Part shown: positions 17,280-26,729 of the stretch, in pieces
How the letters are laid out: each line of letters starts with the position of its first letter
Numbering within the stretch: the stretch's first letter is position 1
Assembly (NCBI GenBank): GCA_965201155.1
Contig: OZ241752.1
Coordinates: 2,480,001 to 2,544,000 of the forward strand
From: JANQOH01 sp965201155
GTDB taxonomy: Bacteria; Pseudomonadota; Alphaproteobacteria; UBA7887
Direction of reading: 5' to 3'
DNA: 64,000 nt
Translations under genes and position numbers: made by a program
Notes under the pieces: generated by a model
What the model saw: the letters and a program-made list of their open reading frames with translations, nothing else
Database searches by the model: none
Told to the model about the DNA's origin: nothing

Positions 17280-18458
17280 TCAATGGGCGTCCCACACCTG
17301 TTCGTAGAGGCTGATGATTTCTGCGGGTGTGGGCGTGTTCGGATTGTTTGCGGGTGATCCGGAATCGAGCGCCTGCCGGGCCATTGCCGGCATGAGGTCG
17401 GAATAGCGCTTTTCGGCGATGCCCCATTCCTTCGGCGTGGGGACGTCGAGTTCTCGGTTGAGGGTGCGGAGTTCCTCGACGAGTGCGGCGACGGCGGCCT
17501 GGTTGCCGACAGTGTCGTCGGCGACGTCCATGGCACGGGCGCAATCGGCGTAACGGTCCAGTGCATGAGGAGCGGAAAAGGCGGTCACGGCGGGCAGCAG
17601 CATGGCGTTCGAGAGGCCGTGCGGGACATGGAAGTGGGCGCCGAGCGGGCGGCTCATGCCGTGAACGAGGCATACGGACGCATTGGAGAACGCCAGTCCG
17701 CCCTGGGTGGCGGCGAGCATCATGGCCTCGCGCGCGCCGGCATTGTCCGGCTCGCGGCAGGCGGTGCGGATATTACCGGAAACCAGACGCATGCAGGACA
17801 GCGCCATGGCGTCGGCATAGGGATTGCGCTTGCGGCTGACATAGGCCTCGATGGCGTGGGTGAGGGTGTCGATGCCCGTATCGGCCGTAAGGCGCAGCGG
17901 CATGGTCAGGGTAAGGGTGTAGTCGACCAGGGCCGCGGTGGGCACATAGCCGAGGCCGGCGCACAGCATTTTCTCGTCGGTTTCTGTGTCGGTGATAACG
18001 GTGAAGCGGGTGACTTCAGAGCCGGTTCCGGCGGTGGTGGGGATGGCGACGAGGGGGAAATCGCTGCGGTCGACCTGATGGGGCACCTTGTAGTCGCGCA
18101 TGGCGCCGCCATGGGTCGCCAGCACGCCCATTGCCTTGGCGGTGTCCATGGGGCTGCCGCCGCCGAGGGCGATCAAGCTGTCGAACGCGCCGCCGCGCAG
18201 CAGAACGGCGCCGGCGTCCACCACCTCCGTTGTGGGGTCGGGCACCGTGTCGGTAAAAGCGGTCCACGGGATGCCGGCGTCGTCGAGTCGGTCGGTCACG
18301 CGGGTCAGTACGCCGCTTTCCGCCATATAGCCGTCGCTGACGATCAAGGGCCGTTCAGCGCCGATTCGCGCCATGGCAGCGGCGATTTCGGCATGGGCGC
18401 CGGCGCCGATCATCATGAGGCGCGGCTGGGTGATCATGGCCGGATTGGCGGCAGTCAT
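17280..18458 (-). CDS. Iron-containing alcohol dehydrogenase
   Basis: A 392-residue group III (iron) NAD(P)-dependent alcohol dehydrogenase. The cofactor motif GGGSPMDTAK is present, with metal-site regions THAIEAYVSRKRNPYADAMAL and VHGMSRPLGAHFHVPHGLSN. Such enzymes reduce aldehydes such as lactaldehyde, or oxidise primary alcohols, in the cytoplasm. GGGAGG precedes the ATG at 18458. It is divergent from the HpaI-type lyase gene. Confidence 0.93.
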   Translation of the reverse strand: MTAANPAMITQPRLMMIGAGAHAEIAAAMARIGAERPLIVSDGYMAESGVLTRVTDRLDDAGIPWTAFTDTVPDPTTEVVDAGAVLLRGGAFDSLIALGGGSPMDTAKAMGVLATHGGAMRDYKVPHQVDRSDFPLVAIPTTAGTGSEVTRFTVITDTETDEKMLCAGLGYVPTAALVDYTLTLTMPLRLTADTGIDTLTHAIEAYVSRKRNPYADAMALSCMRLVSGNIRTACREPDNAGAREAMMLAATQGGLAFSNASVCLVHGMSRPLGAHFHVPHGLSNAMLLPAVTAFSAPHALDRYADCARAMDVADDTVGNQAAVAALVEELRTLNRELDVPTPKEWGIAEKRYSDLMPAMARQALDSGSPANNPNTPTPAEIISLYEQVWDAH

Positions 18459-18558
18459 GGCGGCCTCCCTGGAGCGGATGCGCGCATTATAGCGGCAAAA
18501 CCCGGCACCGCTTCCGGTGAATGCGGAAAGCAGTCATACTTGGCGGAGGGAGGACCTC

Positions 18559-19332
18559 ATGCGCAACAATCCGGTCAAGGAAGCGCTGGCGCGCGGCGAC
18601 AGCGTGTTCGGCACCATGATTTTCGAGTTTGCCAGTCCCGGCCTGCCGGCAATTCTGGCCGATGCGGGTGCGCAGTTCGTGCTCTACGACATGGAGCACA
18701 GCGGGATCACCGACGATGAGATCAAGCGTCAGGTGGCATATTGCCGGGGGCTTGATCTGGTGCCGATGGTCCGCCCGCCGGACAAGACCTATGCGACGAC
18801 GGCGCGGCTGCTGGATATCGGCGTCATGGGGCTGATGTATCAAATGGTCGAGAGCGCCGAGGAGGCAGCGGAAATCGCGTCGTTCAACCGTTATCCGCCG
18901 GGCGGTGTGCGCGGGGCGATGTTCTCCGGTGCGCATGACGACTATACGAGCGGGCCGGTGGCGGAGAAGATGGCGGCGGCGGACGCGCGTACCCTGACAA
19001 TGGCGCTGATCGAAACGGCGCCGGGGGTGGAAAATGCCGACTCCATCATGGCGGTGCCGGGGATCGATATGGCGCATATCGGTCATTTCGACCTGTCGCT
19101 GACCATGGGCATTCCCGGACAATTCGACCATCCGGATTTTCAGGCGGCAATCGATACGGTGCTGGCAGCATGTGAGAAACACGGCAAGCCGGCGGGGTTT
19201 CTGGCACCCGATATCGCGTGGGGCCGCGCCTGGATGGCGCGCGGCTTTCGCTTCGTGACCTACAGTATCGACATCCTGCTGCTCGGCGGTGCCCTGCGCC
19301 AGGGGATCGCGGCGCTCAAGGCGGAGGATTGA
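18559..19332 (+). CDS. HpcH/HpaI-family aldolase/lyase
   Basis: A 257-residue TIM-barrel metal-dependent aldolase. Motifs are VLYDMEHSGI (catalytic loop), ALIETAPGVENADSI (metal Glu) and GIDMAHIGHFDLSLTMG (metal Asp). Family members cleave 2,4-dihydroxyhept-2-enedioate, 2-keto-3-deoxy sugar acids or related hydroxy acids, often to pyruvate. GGAGGGAGGA precedes the ATG at 18559; a longer in-frame start is less likely. The class III CoA-transferase follows after 3 nt, so the pair is almost certainly cotranscribed. Confidence 0.88.
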   Translation: MRNNPVKEALARGDSVFGTMIFEFASPGLPAILADAGAQFVLYDMEHSGITDDEIKRQVAYCRGLDLVPMVRPPDKTYATTARLLDIGVMGLMYQMVESAEEAAEIASFNRYPPGGVRGAMFSGAHDDYTSGPVAEKMAAADARTLTMALIETAPGVENADSIMAVPGIDMAHIGHFDLSLTMGIPGQFDHPDFQAAIDTVLAACEKHGKPAGFLAPDIAWGRAWMARGFRFVTYSIDILLLGGALRQGIAALKAED

Positions 19333-19335
19333 GCG

Positions 19336-20538
19336 GTGGCGGGTGGCGCGAACGGCGCGGCGCGGCTGCCGCTGAGGGGCATCCGCGTGCTGGATCTGAC
19401 GCGGGCGCGGGCGGGGCCGACGGCGGTGCGCCATCTGGCGGACTGGGGCGCCGATGTCATCAAGATCGAGGCGCCGACCGAGCCGGGTGGCGAAGGGCTG
19501 GGCGGCTCGCGCACAGGGCCGGATTTTCTCAACCTGCACCGCAACAAGCGCGCCATGACGCTGAATCTGAAGACGGCGGGGGGGCTGGAGATTTTCCGCA
19601 GGCTGGCGGCGCGCGCCGATGTCGTGGTGGAGAATTTCCGGGCCAATGTGAAACATCGGCTGGGGTTCGACTACGACTCGCTGGCGGCGCTCAACCCGCG
19701 CATCATTCTGGGAAGCATTTCCGGTTTCGGCCAGGACGGGCCGTATCACACGCGCGCCGGGGTCGACCAGATCGCACAGGGCATGGGCGGGCTGATGTCC
19801 GTGACGGGCCTGCCCGGTCAGGGGCCGGTGCGGGTGGGGGTGCCGATCGCCGACCTGTCCGCGGGAAATTATCTGGCGATGGGGATTTTGCTGGCGCTGC
19901 TTGAACGGGAGCGCACCGGAGAAGGGCAGTGGGTGCACACATCACTGCTGGAAGCGCAGATCGCGATGATGGACTTTCAGGCGGCGCGCTGGCTGATCGA
20001 CGGCGAGGTGCCGCCGCAGGCGGGTAATGACCATCCGACCGGGATTCCCATGGGCGCGTATCGCACGGCGGACGGGGCGATCAATATCGCGGCTGCCGGC
20101 GAGGTGTTGTGGAAGCGTTTTCTGGGGGTGATCGAGCGGCCCGATCTGGCGGAGGATGCGCGCTTCGCCACGGGTGACGCGCGGTCGCGGAACCGGGCGG
20201 CGTTGAACGCGCTGCTGAATGAGATAACGGAGACGCGGCCCAGCGCCTGGTGGATTGCGGCGATGAACGACGCGGGGGTACCGTGCGGCCCGATCTATGC
20301 GTTGGACGAGACATTCGCTGACCCGCAGGTGCAGCATCTGGGAATCGCGCGGCCGATGGCGCATCCCTCGCGCGGCGAGACACGGGTCGTGGGGCAGGCG
20401 GTGAGTTTGTCGAAGGCGCCCCAGCCGCCTGAAATGCGTTCGACTCCCGGCATGGGCGCGCATACGGACGAGATACTGGCGGAGCTCGGCCATGACGAAG
20501 CGGCGATAGCCGAGCTGCGGCAATCGGGCGTGGTGTAG
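19336..20538 (+). CDS. Class III CoA-transferase (CaiB/BaiF family)
   Basis: A 400-residue family III CoA-transferase. Typical parts are IRVLDLTRARAGPTAVRHLA at the N-terminus, GADVIKIEAP, LHRNKRAMTLNLK, VVENFRANVKHRLG and the catalytic aspartate in TRAGVDQIAQGMGG. It moves CoA between carboxylic acids; the acid is unknown. The start is GTG at 19336, 3 nt after the HpaI-type gene. The pairing suggests a pathway in which a CoA ester or free acid is activated and cleaved. Confidence 0.92.
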   Translation: MAGGANGAARLPLRGIRVLDLTRARAGPTAVRHLADWGADVIKIEAPTEPGGEGLGGSRTGPDFLNLHRNKRAMTLNLKTAGGLEIFRRLAARADVVVENFRANVKHRLGFDYDSLAALNPRIILGSISGFGQDGPYHTRAGVDQIAQGMGGLMSVTGLPGQGPVRVGVPIADLSAGNYLAMGILLALLERERTGEGQWVHTSLLEAQIAMMDFQAARWLIDGEVPPQAGNDHPTGIPMGAYRTADGAINIAAAGEVLWKRFLGVIERPDLAEDARFATGDARSRNRAALNALLNEITETRPSAWWIAAMNDAGVPCGPIYALDETFADPQVQHLGIARPMAHPSRGETRVVGQAVSLSKAPQPPEMRSTPGMGAHTDEILAELGHDEAAIAELRQSGVV

Positions 20539-20566
20539 GGTCTGTTTTGCGCCGCAACATTTTGCG

Positions 20567-23500
20567 TCAAATCGTGAAGTAGCGAGCTTCGGGGTGGTGG
20601 ATCACCAGGGCTGAGGTGGACTGTTCGGGGTCAAGCTGGGCTTCCTCGCCGAGATGGAGGCCGATGGCGGCGGCGTCGAGGAGGTGCAGGAGCTGGGCCT
20701 GGTCTTCAAGATTCGGGCAGGCGGGAAAACCGAAGGAATAGCGGGCGCCGCGATAGCCGTGGCGTATCAGGCGCTCCATGTCGCGGTCGTCTTCATGGCC
20801 GAACCCCAGATCCTCGCGAATGCGCTTGTGGGTGTATTCGGCCATTGCTTCCGCCATTTCGACTCCCAGCCCGTGCAGGTAGAGATAGTCGCGATAGCGG
20901 TCCGCGGCGAAATATTCGCGCTCCACCTGTGAGGCGCGCGCGCCCACCGTCACAGCCTGCAGGCCGACGGCGTCCACTTCTCCCGAATCGGCGCCGCGCA
21001 CAAAGTCGGCGATGCAGAGTTCGTCTCCCTTGTTCTGGCGCGGCAGGGAAAACCGGGCGACCTCACTGGCATGGTCGTGCGGCGCGAGCAGGACGAGGTC
21101 GTTGCCTTCGCTAATGGCGGGCCACAGGCCGAACACGGCGCTGGGCACCAGAATTTCCTGTTCTGCGCAGCGCTCGATCAGGGCATCGAGCATGGGGTCG
21201 AGCTCGGCCCTGGACCATTCGCGAAATTCGCGATAGCTGCGGCCCTGTTTCTTGTAGCCCCAATGCAGTTGATAGAGGGTGTGGGTATTGAGCCATGGGC
21301 GCAGCCCGGCGAGAGGCAGACGGTCGATTGTCTGTGCGCCCCAGACGGGCGGTCGGGGCACCGGGGTCTGTGCTGCCCAGGCAGCGCGCCGCGCCCGCAC
21401 GGCGGCGCTCAAGGCCGGGGCGGAGGGGGCGGCTGCGGGTTCCGCCGACGGTGCGGGTTCGGAGGTTTTTTCGGAGGCGGGGCGGCGGCGGGTGCGGCTT
21501 TCCGCCACCACGGTGTCGAAACTGCCGCGGGACACAGCGTCCATCAGTGTCAGTCCGTCAAAGGCGTCGCGGGCATAGGCGACCGTGCCGGAGCGGTAGG
21601 CGGCGGCGCAGTCTTCCTCCACATAACGGCGGGTGAGCGCGGCGCCGCCAAGCAGCACCGGGGTGCGCAGGCCGCGGCGCGCCATCTCGGTCAGGTTCTC
21701 GCGCATGATGACGGTTGATTTAACCAGCAGGCCGGACATGCCGATGCAATCGGCATCATGCGCTTCCGCCGCTTCGAGAATGTTCGCGACGGGTTGCTTG
21801 ATGCCGAGATTGACGACGCGAAAGCCGTTGTTCGTGAGGATGATATCGGTGAGGTTCTTGCCGATATCGTGGACATCGCCCTTGACGGTAGCGAGCACGA
21901 TGATGCCCCGCGTATCGCCTTCGACCCGGTCCATATGCGGTTCGAGATGGCTGACGGCAGCTTTCATAGTTTCGGCGGATTGCAGCACGAAAGGCAATTG
22001 CATCTTGCCGGAGCCGAACAATTCGCCCACGGTCTTCATGCCGTCCAGCAGGAAGTTGTTGATGACGTTGATCGGGGGGTGCTCGCGCATCGCTTCATCG
22101 AGGTCGGCGGCGAGGCCGTCGCGGTCGCCGTCCACGATGCGGAGGCGAAGACGATCCTCGACGGCAGCCGGGCGTTCGCGCGGCGCGGCGGCGGCGGATT
22201 CGCGCCCTTCAAACAGGGCAATGAAGGCGTGAAGCGGGTCGAAGCCGGAGCGGCGGCGGTCGAAGATCAGGTCTTCCGCAGCGCGCACTTCCGCGTCGGG
22301 GATGCTGTGCAGGGGTACGATCTTGCCGACATGGATGATGGCGGCGGTCATGCCGCTGGCACGCGCGTGGTCAAGAAACACCGAGTTGAGCACATGCCGG
22401 GCGGCAGGCCGGAGGCCGAAGGAAATGTTCGACAGGCCGAGCACGATCTGGCACTCGGGCAGCGCTTCGGCGATCAGGGCGATGGCGTCCAGGGTTTCGA
22501 TGCCGAGGCGGCGGTCTTCATCATTGCCGGTGCAGATGGTGAAGGTCAGCGGGTCGATCAGCAGGTCGGCGGCAGGGAGTCCCCCGCGCTCGCAGGCGAA
22601 GTCGGCCAGCCGGCGCGCGATGCGCAATTTTTCGGACGCGGTGCGCGCCATGCCGTCTTCATCGATGGTCAGGGCGACGACGGCGGCGCCGTATTGCCGG
22701 GCCAGCGCCAGACGCGCCGCGGCCGGCGCCTCGCCATCCTCGAAATTGATGGAATTGAGAATGGCCTTGCCGCCATAGCGGGCCAGTGCATCGGCAATGA
22801 CATTGTGCTCCGTGGAATCGATCACCAGCGGTGTGGTGACGGCCTGGCCGATGCGGCCGACAAGTTCATTCATCGCCTGCGTTTCGTCCTCGCCCACCAG
22901 GGCGGTGCACAGATCGATGCAGTGGGAGCCTTCGGCGGCCTGGTCGCGGGCGATGGCGACGCAGGCTTCCCATTCCTGCGCTTCCTGGTGGCGACGGAAC
23001 TTGCGGCTGCCATTGGCGTTGCAGCGCTCGCCGATCATCAGCAGCGCGGTTTCCTGGCGCAGGGGGGTTTGTCCATAGAGGCTGGCGACCGACGCGGTCC
23101 ACGCGGCGCCGCGCGGCGGTACGCGGGGGCGGAAACCGTCTTCGGCGCGGTCGCGCAGCATGGTGTCCAGGGCGGCGACGTGTTCGGCGGTGGTGCCGCA
23201 GCAGCCGCCGACAAGGGCAACGCCGTCTTCGACGATAAAGCGGGCCATCCATTCCGCCAGTTCGCCGGCGCTGAGGGGGTAGCGGGTGACGCCGCCAACC
23301 AGTTCCGGCAGGCCGGCATTGGGGAGGACCGAGATGGGGCCGGGCCAGTTTTGTGACAGCCAACTGACATGTTCGGCCATTTCCTGCGGCCCCGTGGCGC
23401 AGTTGATTCCCATGATGTGAATATCGAGCGCGTGCAGGACGGTGGCGGCGGCGGCGATGTCGGCGCCGACCAGCAGTGTTCCGGTGCTTTCCACGGTTGC

Positions 23501-24064
23501 CTGGGCGACCAGCGGCAGGGTGCGCCCGGCGTCCGCCATGGCCCGCCGGGCGCCGCGGATGGCGGCCTTGGCCTGCAGCAGGTCCTGCACCGTCTCGATC
23601 AGCAAGGCGTCCACGCCGCCTGCAATCAGCCCGGCGCACTGGACAGCGATGGCATCGGCGATGTCGGCATAGGAGACCTGGCCAAGGGTGGGCAGGCGCG
23701 TGCCGGGACCGATGGCGCCGAACACGAAGCGGGGCCGGCCGGCGGAGAAAGTGCCGGCGGCCTCACGGGCGATGCGGGCGGCCGCTAGATTGAGGTCGTA
23801 AGCCTCATCGGCAAGGCCGAATTCGGCGAGGGTGACGGGCGATGCGCCGAAACTGTTGGTTTCCACCGCGTCGGCGCCGGCCTCGAGGCTGGCGCGGTGA
23901 ATGCCGCGGATGATGTCCGGGCGGGTGCGATTCAGAATCTCGGTGCAGTTTTCGCAGCCGCCGAAGTCTGAATCGACATCCAGCCCCATTGCCTGGACTT
24001 GACTGCCCATGGCGGCGTCGAGCAGCAGCACACGCTGCCCGAGAATGGCGTCAAGGGAGGTCAT
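20567..24064 (-). CDS. metH: Cobalamin-dependent methionine synthase
   Basis: A 1165-residue modular enzyme transferring the methyl group of methyl-tetrahydrofolate through cobalamin to homocysteine. In order: homocysteine domain (LLDAAMGSQVQAMGL, zinc cysteines in GINCATG and VGGCCGTTAEH), pterin domain (LLMIGERCNANGSRKFR, LVIDSTEHNVIADAL), B12 domain with the lower-ligand histidine in GDVHDIGKNL, and the C-terminal SAM-binding activation domain (YRGARYSFGFPACPN). Slightly shorter than E. coli MetH (1227). The ATG at 24064 overlaps the ArsR-type gene's stop by 4 nt. Confidence 0.97.
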   Translation of the reverse strand: MTSLDAILGQRVLLLDAAMGSQVQAMGLDVDSDFGGCENCTEILNRTRPDIIRGIHRASLEAGADAVETNSFGASPVTLAEFGLADEAYDLNLAAARIAREAAGTFSAGRPRFVFGAIGPGTRLPTLGQVSYADIADAIAVQCAGLIAGGVDALLIETVQDLLQAKAAIRGARRAMADAGRTLPLVAQATVESTGTLLVGADIAAAATVLHALDIHIMGINCATGPQEMAEHVSWLSQNWPGPISVLPNAGLPELVGGVTRYPLSAGELAEWMARFIVEDGVALVGGCCGTTAEHVAALDTMLRDRAEDGFRPRVPPRGAAWTASVASLYGQTPLRQETALLMIGERCNANGSRKFRRHQEAQEWEACVAIARDQAAEGSHCIDLCTALVGEDETQAMNELVGRIGQAVTTPLVIDSTEHNVIADALARYGGKAILNSINFEDGEAPAAARLALARQYGAAVVALTIDEDGMARTASEKLRIARRLADFACERGGLPAADLLIDPLTFTICTGNDEDRRLGIETLDAIALIAEALPECQIVLGLSNISFGLRPAARHVLNSVFLDHARASGMTAAIIHVGKIVPLHSIPDAEVRAAEDLIFDRRRSGFDPLHAFIALFEGRESAAAAPRERPAAVEDRLRLRIVDGDRDGLAADLDEAMREHPPINVINNFLLDGMKTVGELFGSGKMQLPFVLQSAETMKAAVSHLEPHMDRVEGDTRGIIVLATVKGDVHDIGKNLTDIILTNNGFRVVNLGIKQPVANILEAAEAHDADCIGMSGLLVKSTVIMRENLTEMARRGLRTPVLLGGAALTRRYVEEDCAAAYRSGTVAYARDAFDGLTLMDAVSRGSFDTVVAESRTRRRPASEKTSEPAPSAEPAAAPSAPALSAAVRARRAAWAAQTPVPRPPVWGAQTIDRLPLAGLRPWLNTHTLYQLHWGYKKQGRSYREFREWSRAELDPMLDALIERCAEQEILVPSAVFGLWPAISEGNDLVLLAPHDHASEVARFSLPRQNKGDELCIADFVRGADSGEVDAVGLQAVTVGARASQVEREYFAADRYRDYLYLHGLGVEMAEAMAEYTHKRIREDLGFGHEDDRDMERLIRHGYRGARYSFGFPACPNLEDQAQLLHLLDAAAIGLHLGEEAQLDPEQSTSALVIHHPEARYFTI

Positions 24065-25077
24065 TGCGAGGTATCCGCGTGATTTTCGTGCGGCATGTCG
24101 GAGTCTTTCGGCGTGGGAAGGGGCGGTCGCTGTGGCGCGGCGGCGCGGTCGGCGGACCACAGCGCCACAGTGATGGGGTTGCCCGGAAGCAGGTGCGGCG
24201 AGGCGGATTGCAAACCGGCGGCGCGGCACCAGGCGGCGACTTCCCTCTCGGCAAAGCCGAGGCGGCAATGTGCGTGCGCCTGGCGCAGGATTTCCTGATC
24301 ATGGGGCATGAAATCAACCAGGATCATGCGCCCGCCGGGTTTCAGCACGCGCGCTGCTTCGGCGATCGCCTCCGCCGGTCGGTCGGCGAAATGGAGCACC
24401 ATATGAAATACAACAGTGTCGAACGACCCGTTGGCGAAGGGCAGGGCGTACATGTCGGCATGCCGCGCATGGCAGTGGCGCAGGCGGGCGTCAGCAAGGC
24501 GAACGCGGGCAATGGTGAGCATTTCGGGCGATAGGTCGACGCCGACGCCGTGCGAGAAGCGCGCGGCGGCGAGCTCGAGTATGCGCCCGGTGCCGGTTCC
24601 GATGTCCAGGAAGGCGGGAATACCGCCCCCGCCGATAAGTTCCAGCAGGGCGGCTTCGACTTCCCGTTCCGCCACATAGAGGGCGCGCACCTCGTCCCAG
24701 CGCTGTGCGTTTTCCCGGAAATAACGCGCGGCGCGCGCGGCGCGCTCGCGGCGGACGGACTGGAGGCGCTCGCGGTCGCGGGCAATGAGCGGATCGCCGG
24801 CGGGGATCTGCGCGGAGATAAGGCGGGCAAGGCGGCCGCCGGTTTCGTCGGGGGCGAGGCGGTAGAAGGCGAGGGTTCGTTCCTGGAAGCGTTCGAGAAG
24901 GTTGGCGTCGCACAGCCGCTTGAGGTGTCGGGACACACGCGGTTGGCTTTGGCCGAGGATATGGGCGAGTTCGGTTACGGTGAGTTCGCCGTCGGTGCAG
25001 AGTGCGAGGAGGCGCAGGCGCGTGTGCTCTCCGGCGGCGCGCAGGGCGTTGAGCAGCGGTTCTGTGGATTCGGCCAT
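24061..25077 (-). CDS. ArsR-family regulator fused to a SAM-dependent methyltransferase
   Basis: A 338-residue fusion. Residues about 1-95 form an ArsR winged helix (LTVTELAHILGQSQPRVSRHLKRL). Residues about 140-300 form a class I methyltransferase with FLDIGTGTGRILEL, VGVDLSPEMLTIA and VLKPGGRMILVDFMPH. In Alphaproteobacteria such fusions sit next to methionine-cycle genes and relatives sense S-adenosylhomocysteine or SAM (SahR/SamR type). It overlaps metH by ATGA, so regulator and target are one operon. An AT-rich near-palindrome lies 28 nt upstream of the start. Confidence 0.9.
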   Translation of the reverse strand: MAESTEPLLNALRAAGEHTRLRLLALCTDGELTVTELAHILGQSQPRVSRHLKRLCDANLLERFQERTLAFYRLAPDETGGRLARLISAQIPAGDPLIARDRERLQSVRRERAARAARYFRENAQRWDEVRALYVAEREVEAALLELIGGGGIPAFLDIGTGTGRILELAAARFSHGVGVDLSPEMLTIARVRLADARLRHCHARHADMYALPFANGSFDTVVFHMVLHFADRPAEAIAEAARVLKPGGRMILVDFMPHDQEILRQAHAHCRLGFAEREVAAWCRAAGLQSASPHLLPGNPITVALWSADRAAAPQRPPLPTPKDSDMPHENHADTSQ

Positions 25078-25425
25078 GGCAGCAAGACTTGTATAATTGA
25101 TAATATAAGCATATCGTTATGTTTGTCGCTGCACAAGGAAAATGTGAAGGGCGGAAGCGGGGTTTCCGCCTGTCGGCGGGCGGCTTGCAGGAGCCTGCAT
25201 CGCTCGTTGCGGCGTTGGAGGGCGGGGAGCGTTGCGCAGGGTGCGTGCCCTGTCGGCTTGCAGCAGCGGGGCGCCGGGGCCATGTGAGGCGGGTATTCGT
25301 GCTGCGCAAAATCCTGTGACAGCATGGCGCAGGCGGCGGACCGGGCGGTTGGTCGGATCGTCCGGGGCTGGTAAAGTGTGCCGCCTGCGGGCTATAGAGG
25401 GGCGTCTTTATCCGGAGGGCATGTC
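25078..25425. other. 348-nt divergent intergenic region upstream of the arsR-metH operon and the CmcJ-like gene
   Basis: The left 60 nt are strikingly AT-rich compared with the rest of the window and hold the probable arsR-metH promoter and operator (25105-25120). The remainder is GC-rich with two small inverted repeats: GCGGAA/TTCCGC at 25151-25169 and TGCAGG/CCTGCA at 25186-25199. No coding frame or known riboswitch core was recognised. Confidence 0.6.
25105..25120. promoter_or_regulatory. Candidate ArsR/SahR-type operator
   Basis: ATAAGCATATCGTTAT is an imperfect palindrome: the outer ATAA/TTAT and the central ATAT are symmetric. It lies 28-43 nt upstream of the ArsR-methyltransferase start. 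AT-rich imperfect palindromes of about this size are typical ArsR operators, so autoregulation of the arsR-metH operon is likely. Inferred, not proven. Confidence 0.55.
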
Positions 25426-26703
25426 ATGGACGGCAGCGAAGCCATCAACACGCGCACCGCCGCGGATGCGGAGACCAATTTGTCGGGCTATGTGCCGACC
25501 TTGCAGCGGACACAAGGGCAGCCGCCGCCCATCGCGGCGAATGGTGGCTTGTCCTACATGTCGTTCGACCGTAACGGCGACCACGGCACCGGCGCGGCGA
25601 TGGAGGCGGCGCTGCAGCAGATCGCCGACGGACATGGGCGGGCGTTTATCGAAGAGATCGACAGCGCGCCGCCGGGGCCCATCGAGACCAAATGGGGTCT
25701 CGGCTTCCGCAAGTATGGCGAGTGCCTGGACTATATCCGGGAGAACAATGTCGAAGCGCCCGAAGGCGGGCTGGCGCTGCCGCTGCGGTACACGGTGTAT
25801 GAACGCCCATCATATTCGATCGTGCCGTCCAATTCGATCTGGCGCGATCCGGCGCGTGCGGAAACCGCGACGCTGCTGCGCAAGGCCGAGGAGGGCAATA
25901 ACCGGCGCAATCTGTATTTCCCGCAGGTGATGCGCGATGCGCGCCGCATCGGGGAGTATTATCCCGGCCTGTCGCCCAACAGTTCCGAATGCATGGACAA
26001 GCTGGGGCTTTCGCTGGCGCACCTCGAATCGGAATGCACGAACTTCTACGACTCGGCGGAAGTGCGGCGCGTGTTCTATCCGGAGATCGAGAAACTGCTT
26101 CTGGAGTTTTTCCCGGGCGCTACCGATGCGCTGGTCTACAACCACGATGTGTTCGACAAGAACTATCAGGGCGACCGCACCGAGGATCAGGAAGCCAAGA
26201 ACCCCGGTGTAAATGCGCGTTATGCGAACCTCGTGCACAACGACCTCAATGACAATAGCGGCCGCCTCCGGTGCCGCGAATTGCTGACGCAGAATCTGCG
26301 CAATTTCGGGCGCACGCAGCATTATACGGTGGCCGAGGCCGAGGCGAAGATGTCGCGACGGTTCATGTCGATCAATCTGGCCAAGCCGATGGAAACGGTG
26401 CAGCAATTCCCCTTCGTGCTTTGCGCATGGCCGTCCTTCGCCGACCAGCCCTATATCAACAACTACCGCATCTACGATGACCGCGTGGGGGAGACAACCC
26501 GCTTCACCTATCGGCCGGACCATGACTGGTACTGGTTGCCGCGGCAGACGCCGACCGAAGTCTCGATGCTGAAATGCTATGATTCCGTGACCGACGGGTC
26601 GATGTCGCGCTGGTCGTTCCACACGGCGTGCATTGATCCGACCGTAGCGCTCGATGCGCCCTGCCGCAGGAATGTGGTGGTGCGGTCCTACGTCTTCTTC
26701 TAG
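25426..26703 (+). CDS. CmcJ/NvfI-family non-haem iron oxygenase (putative)
   Basis: A 425-residue protein resembling the CmcJ/NvfI (AsaB) family, which includes fungal and actinobacterial 2-oxoglutarate/Fe(II) enzymes of secondary metabolism. Likely iron ligands are His271 and Asp273 in LVHNDLND and His399 in SFHTACIDP. The family segments PFVLCAWPSFADQPY, RPDHDWYW and LKCYDS also match, and a C-terminal RRNVVVRSYVFF could bind 2-oxoglutarate. GGAGGG precedes the ATG at 25426. It is a single gene followed by a strong terminator, with no biosynthetic cluster beside it. Substrate unknown. Confidence 0.78.
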   Translation: MDGSEAINTRTAADAETNLSGYVPTLQRTQGQPPPIAANGGLSYMSFDRNGDHGTGAAMEAALQQIADGHGRAFIEEIDSAPPGPIETKWGLGFRKYGECLDYIRENNVEAPEGGLALPLRYTVYERPSYSIVPSNSIWRDPARAETATLLRKAEEGNNRRNLYFPQVMRDARRIGEYYPGLSPNSSECMDKLGLSLAHLESECTNFYDSAEVRRVFYPEIEKLLLEFFPGATDALVYNHDVFDKNYQGDRTEDQEAKNPGVNARYANLVHNDLNDNSGRLRCRELLTQNLRNFGRTQHYTVAEAEAKMSRRFMSINLAKPMETVQQFPFVLCAWPSFADQPYINNYRIYDDRVGETTRFTYRPDHDWYWLPRQTPTEVSMLKCYDSVTDGSMSRWSFHTACIDPTVALDAPCRRNVVVRSYVFF

Positions 26704-26729
26704 GCCGTCTGCTATCCGGACATCGGCAG

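Noticed and set aside
25205..25270. GGAGCGTTGC-like sequence resembling part of an SAH riboswitch core
   Set aside because: Only a short match; the second conserved segment and closing pseudoknot partner are missing, and it lies on the strand of the oxygenase gene rather than metH.
24065..25425. Possible cobalamin riboswitch before the metH operon
   Set aside because: No B12-box-like conserved core was found upstream of the ArsR-metH pair on the minus strand.
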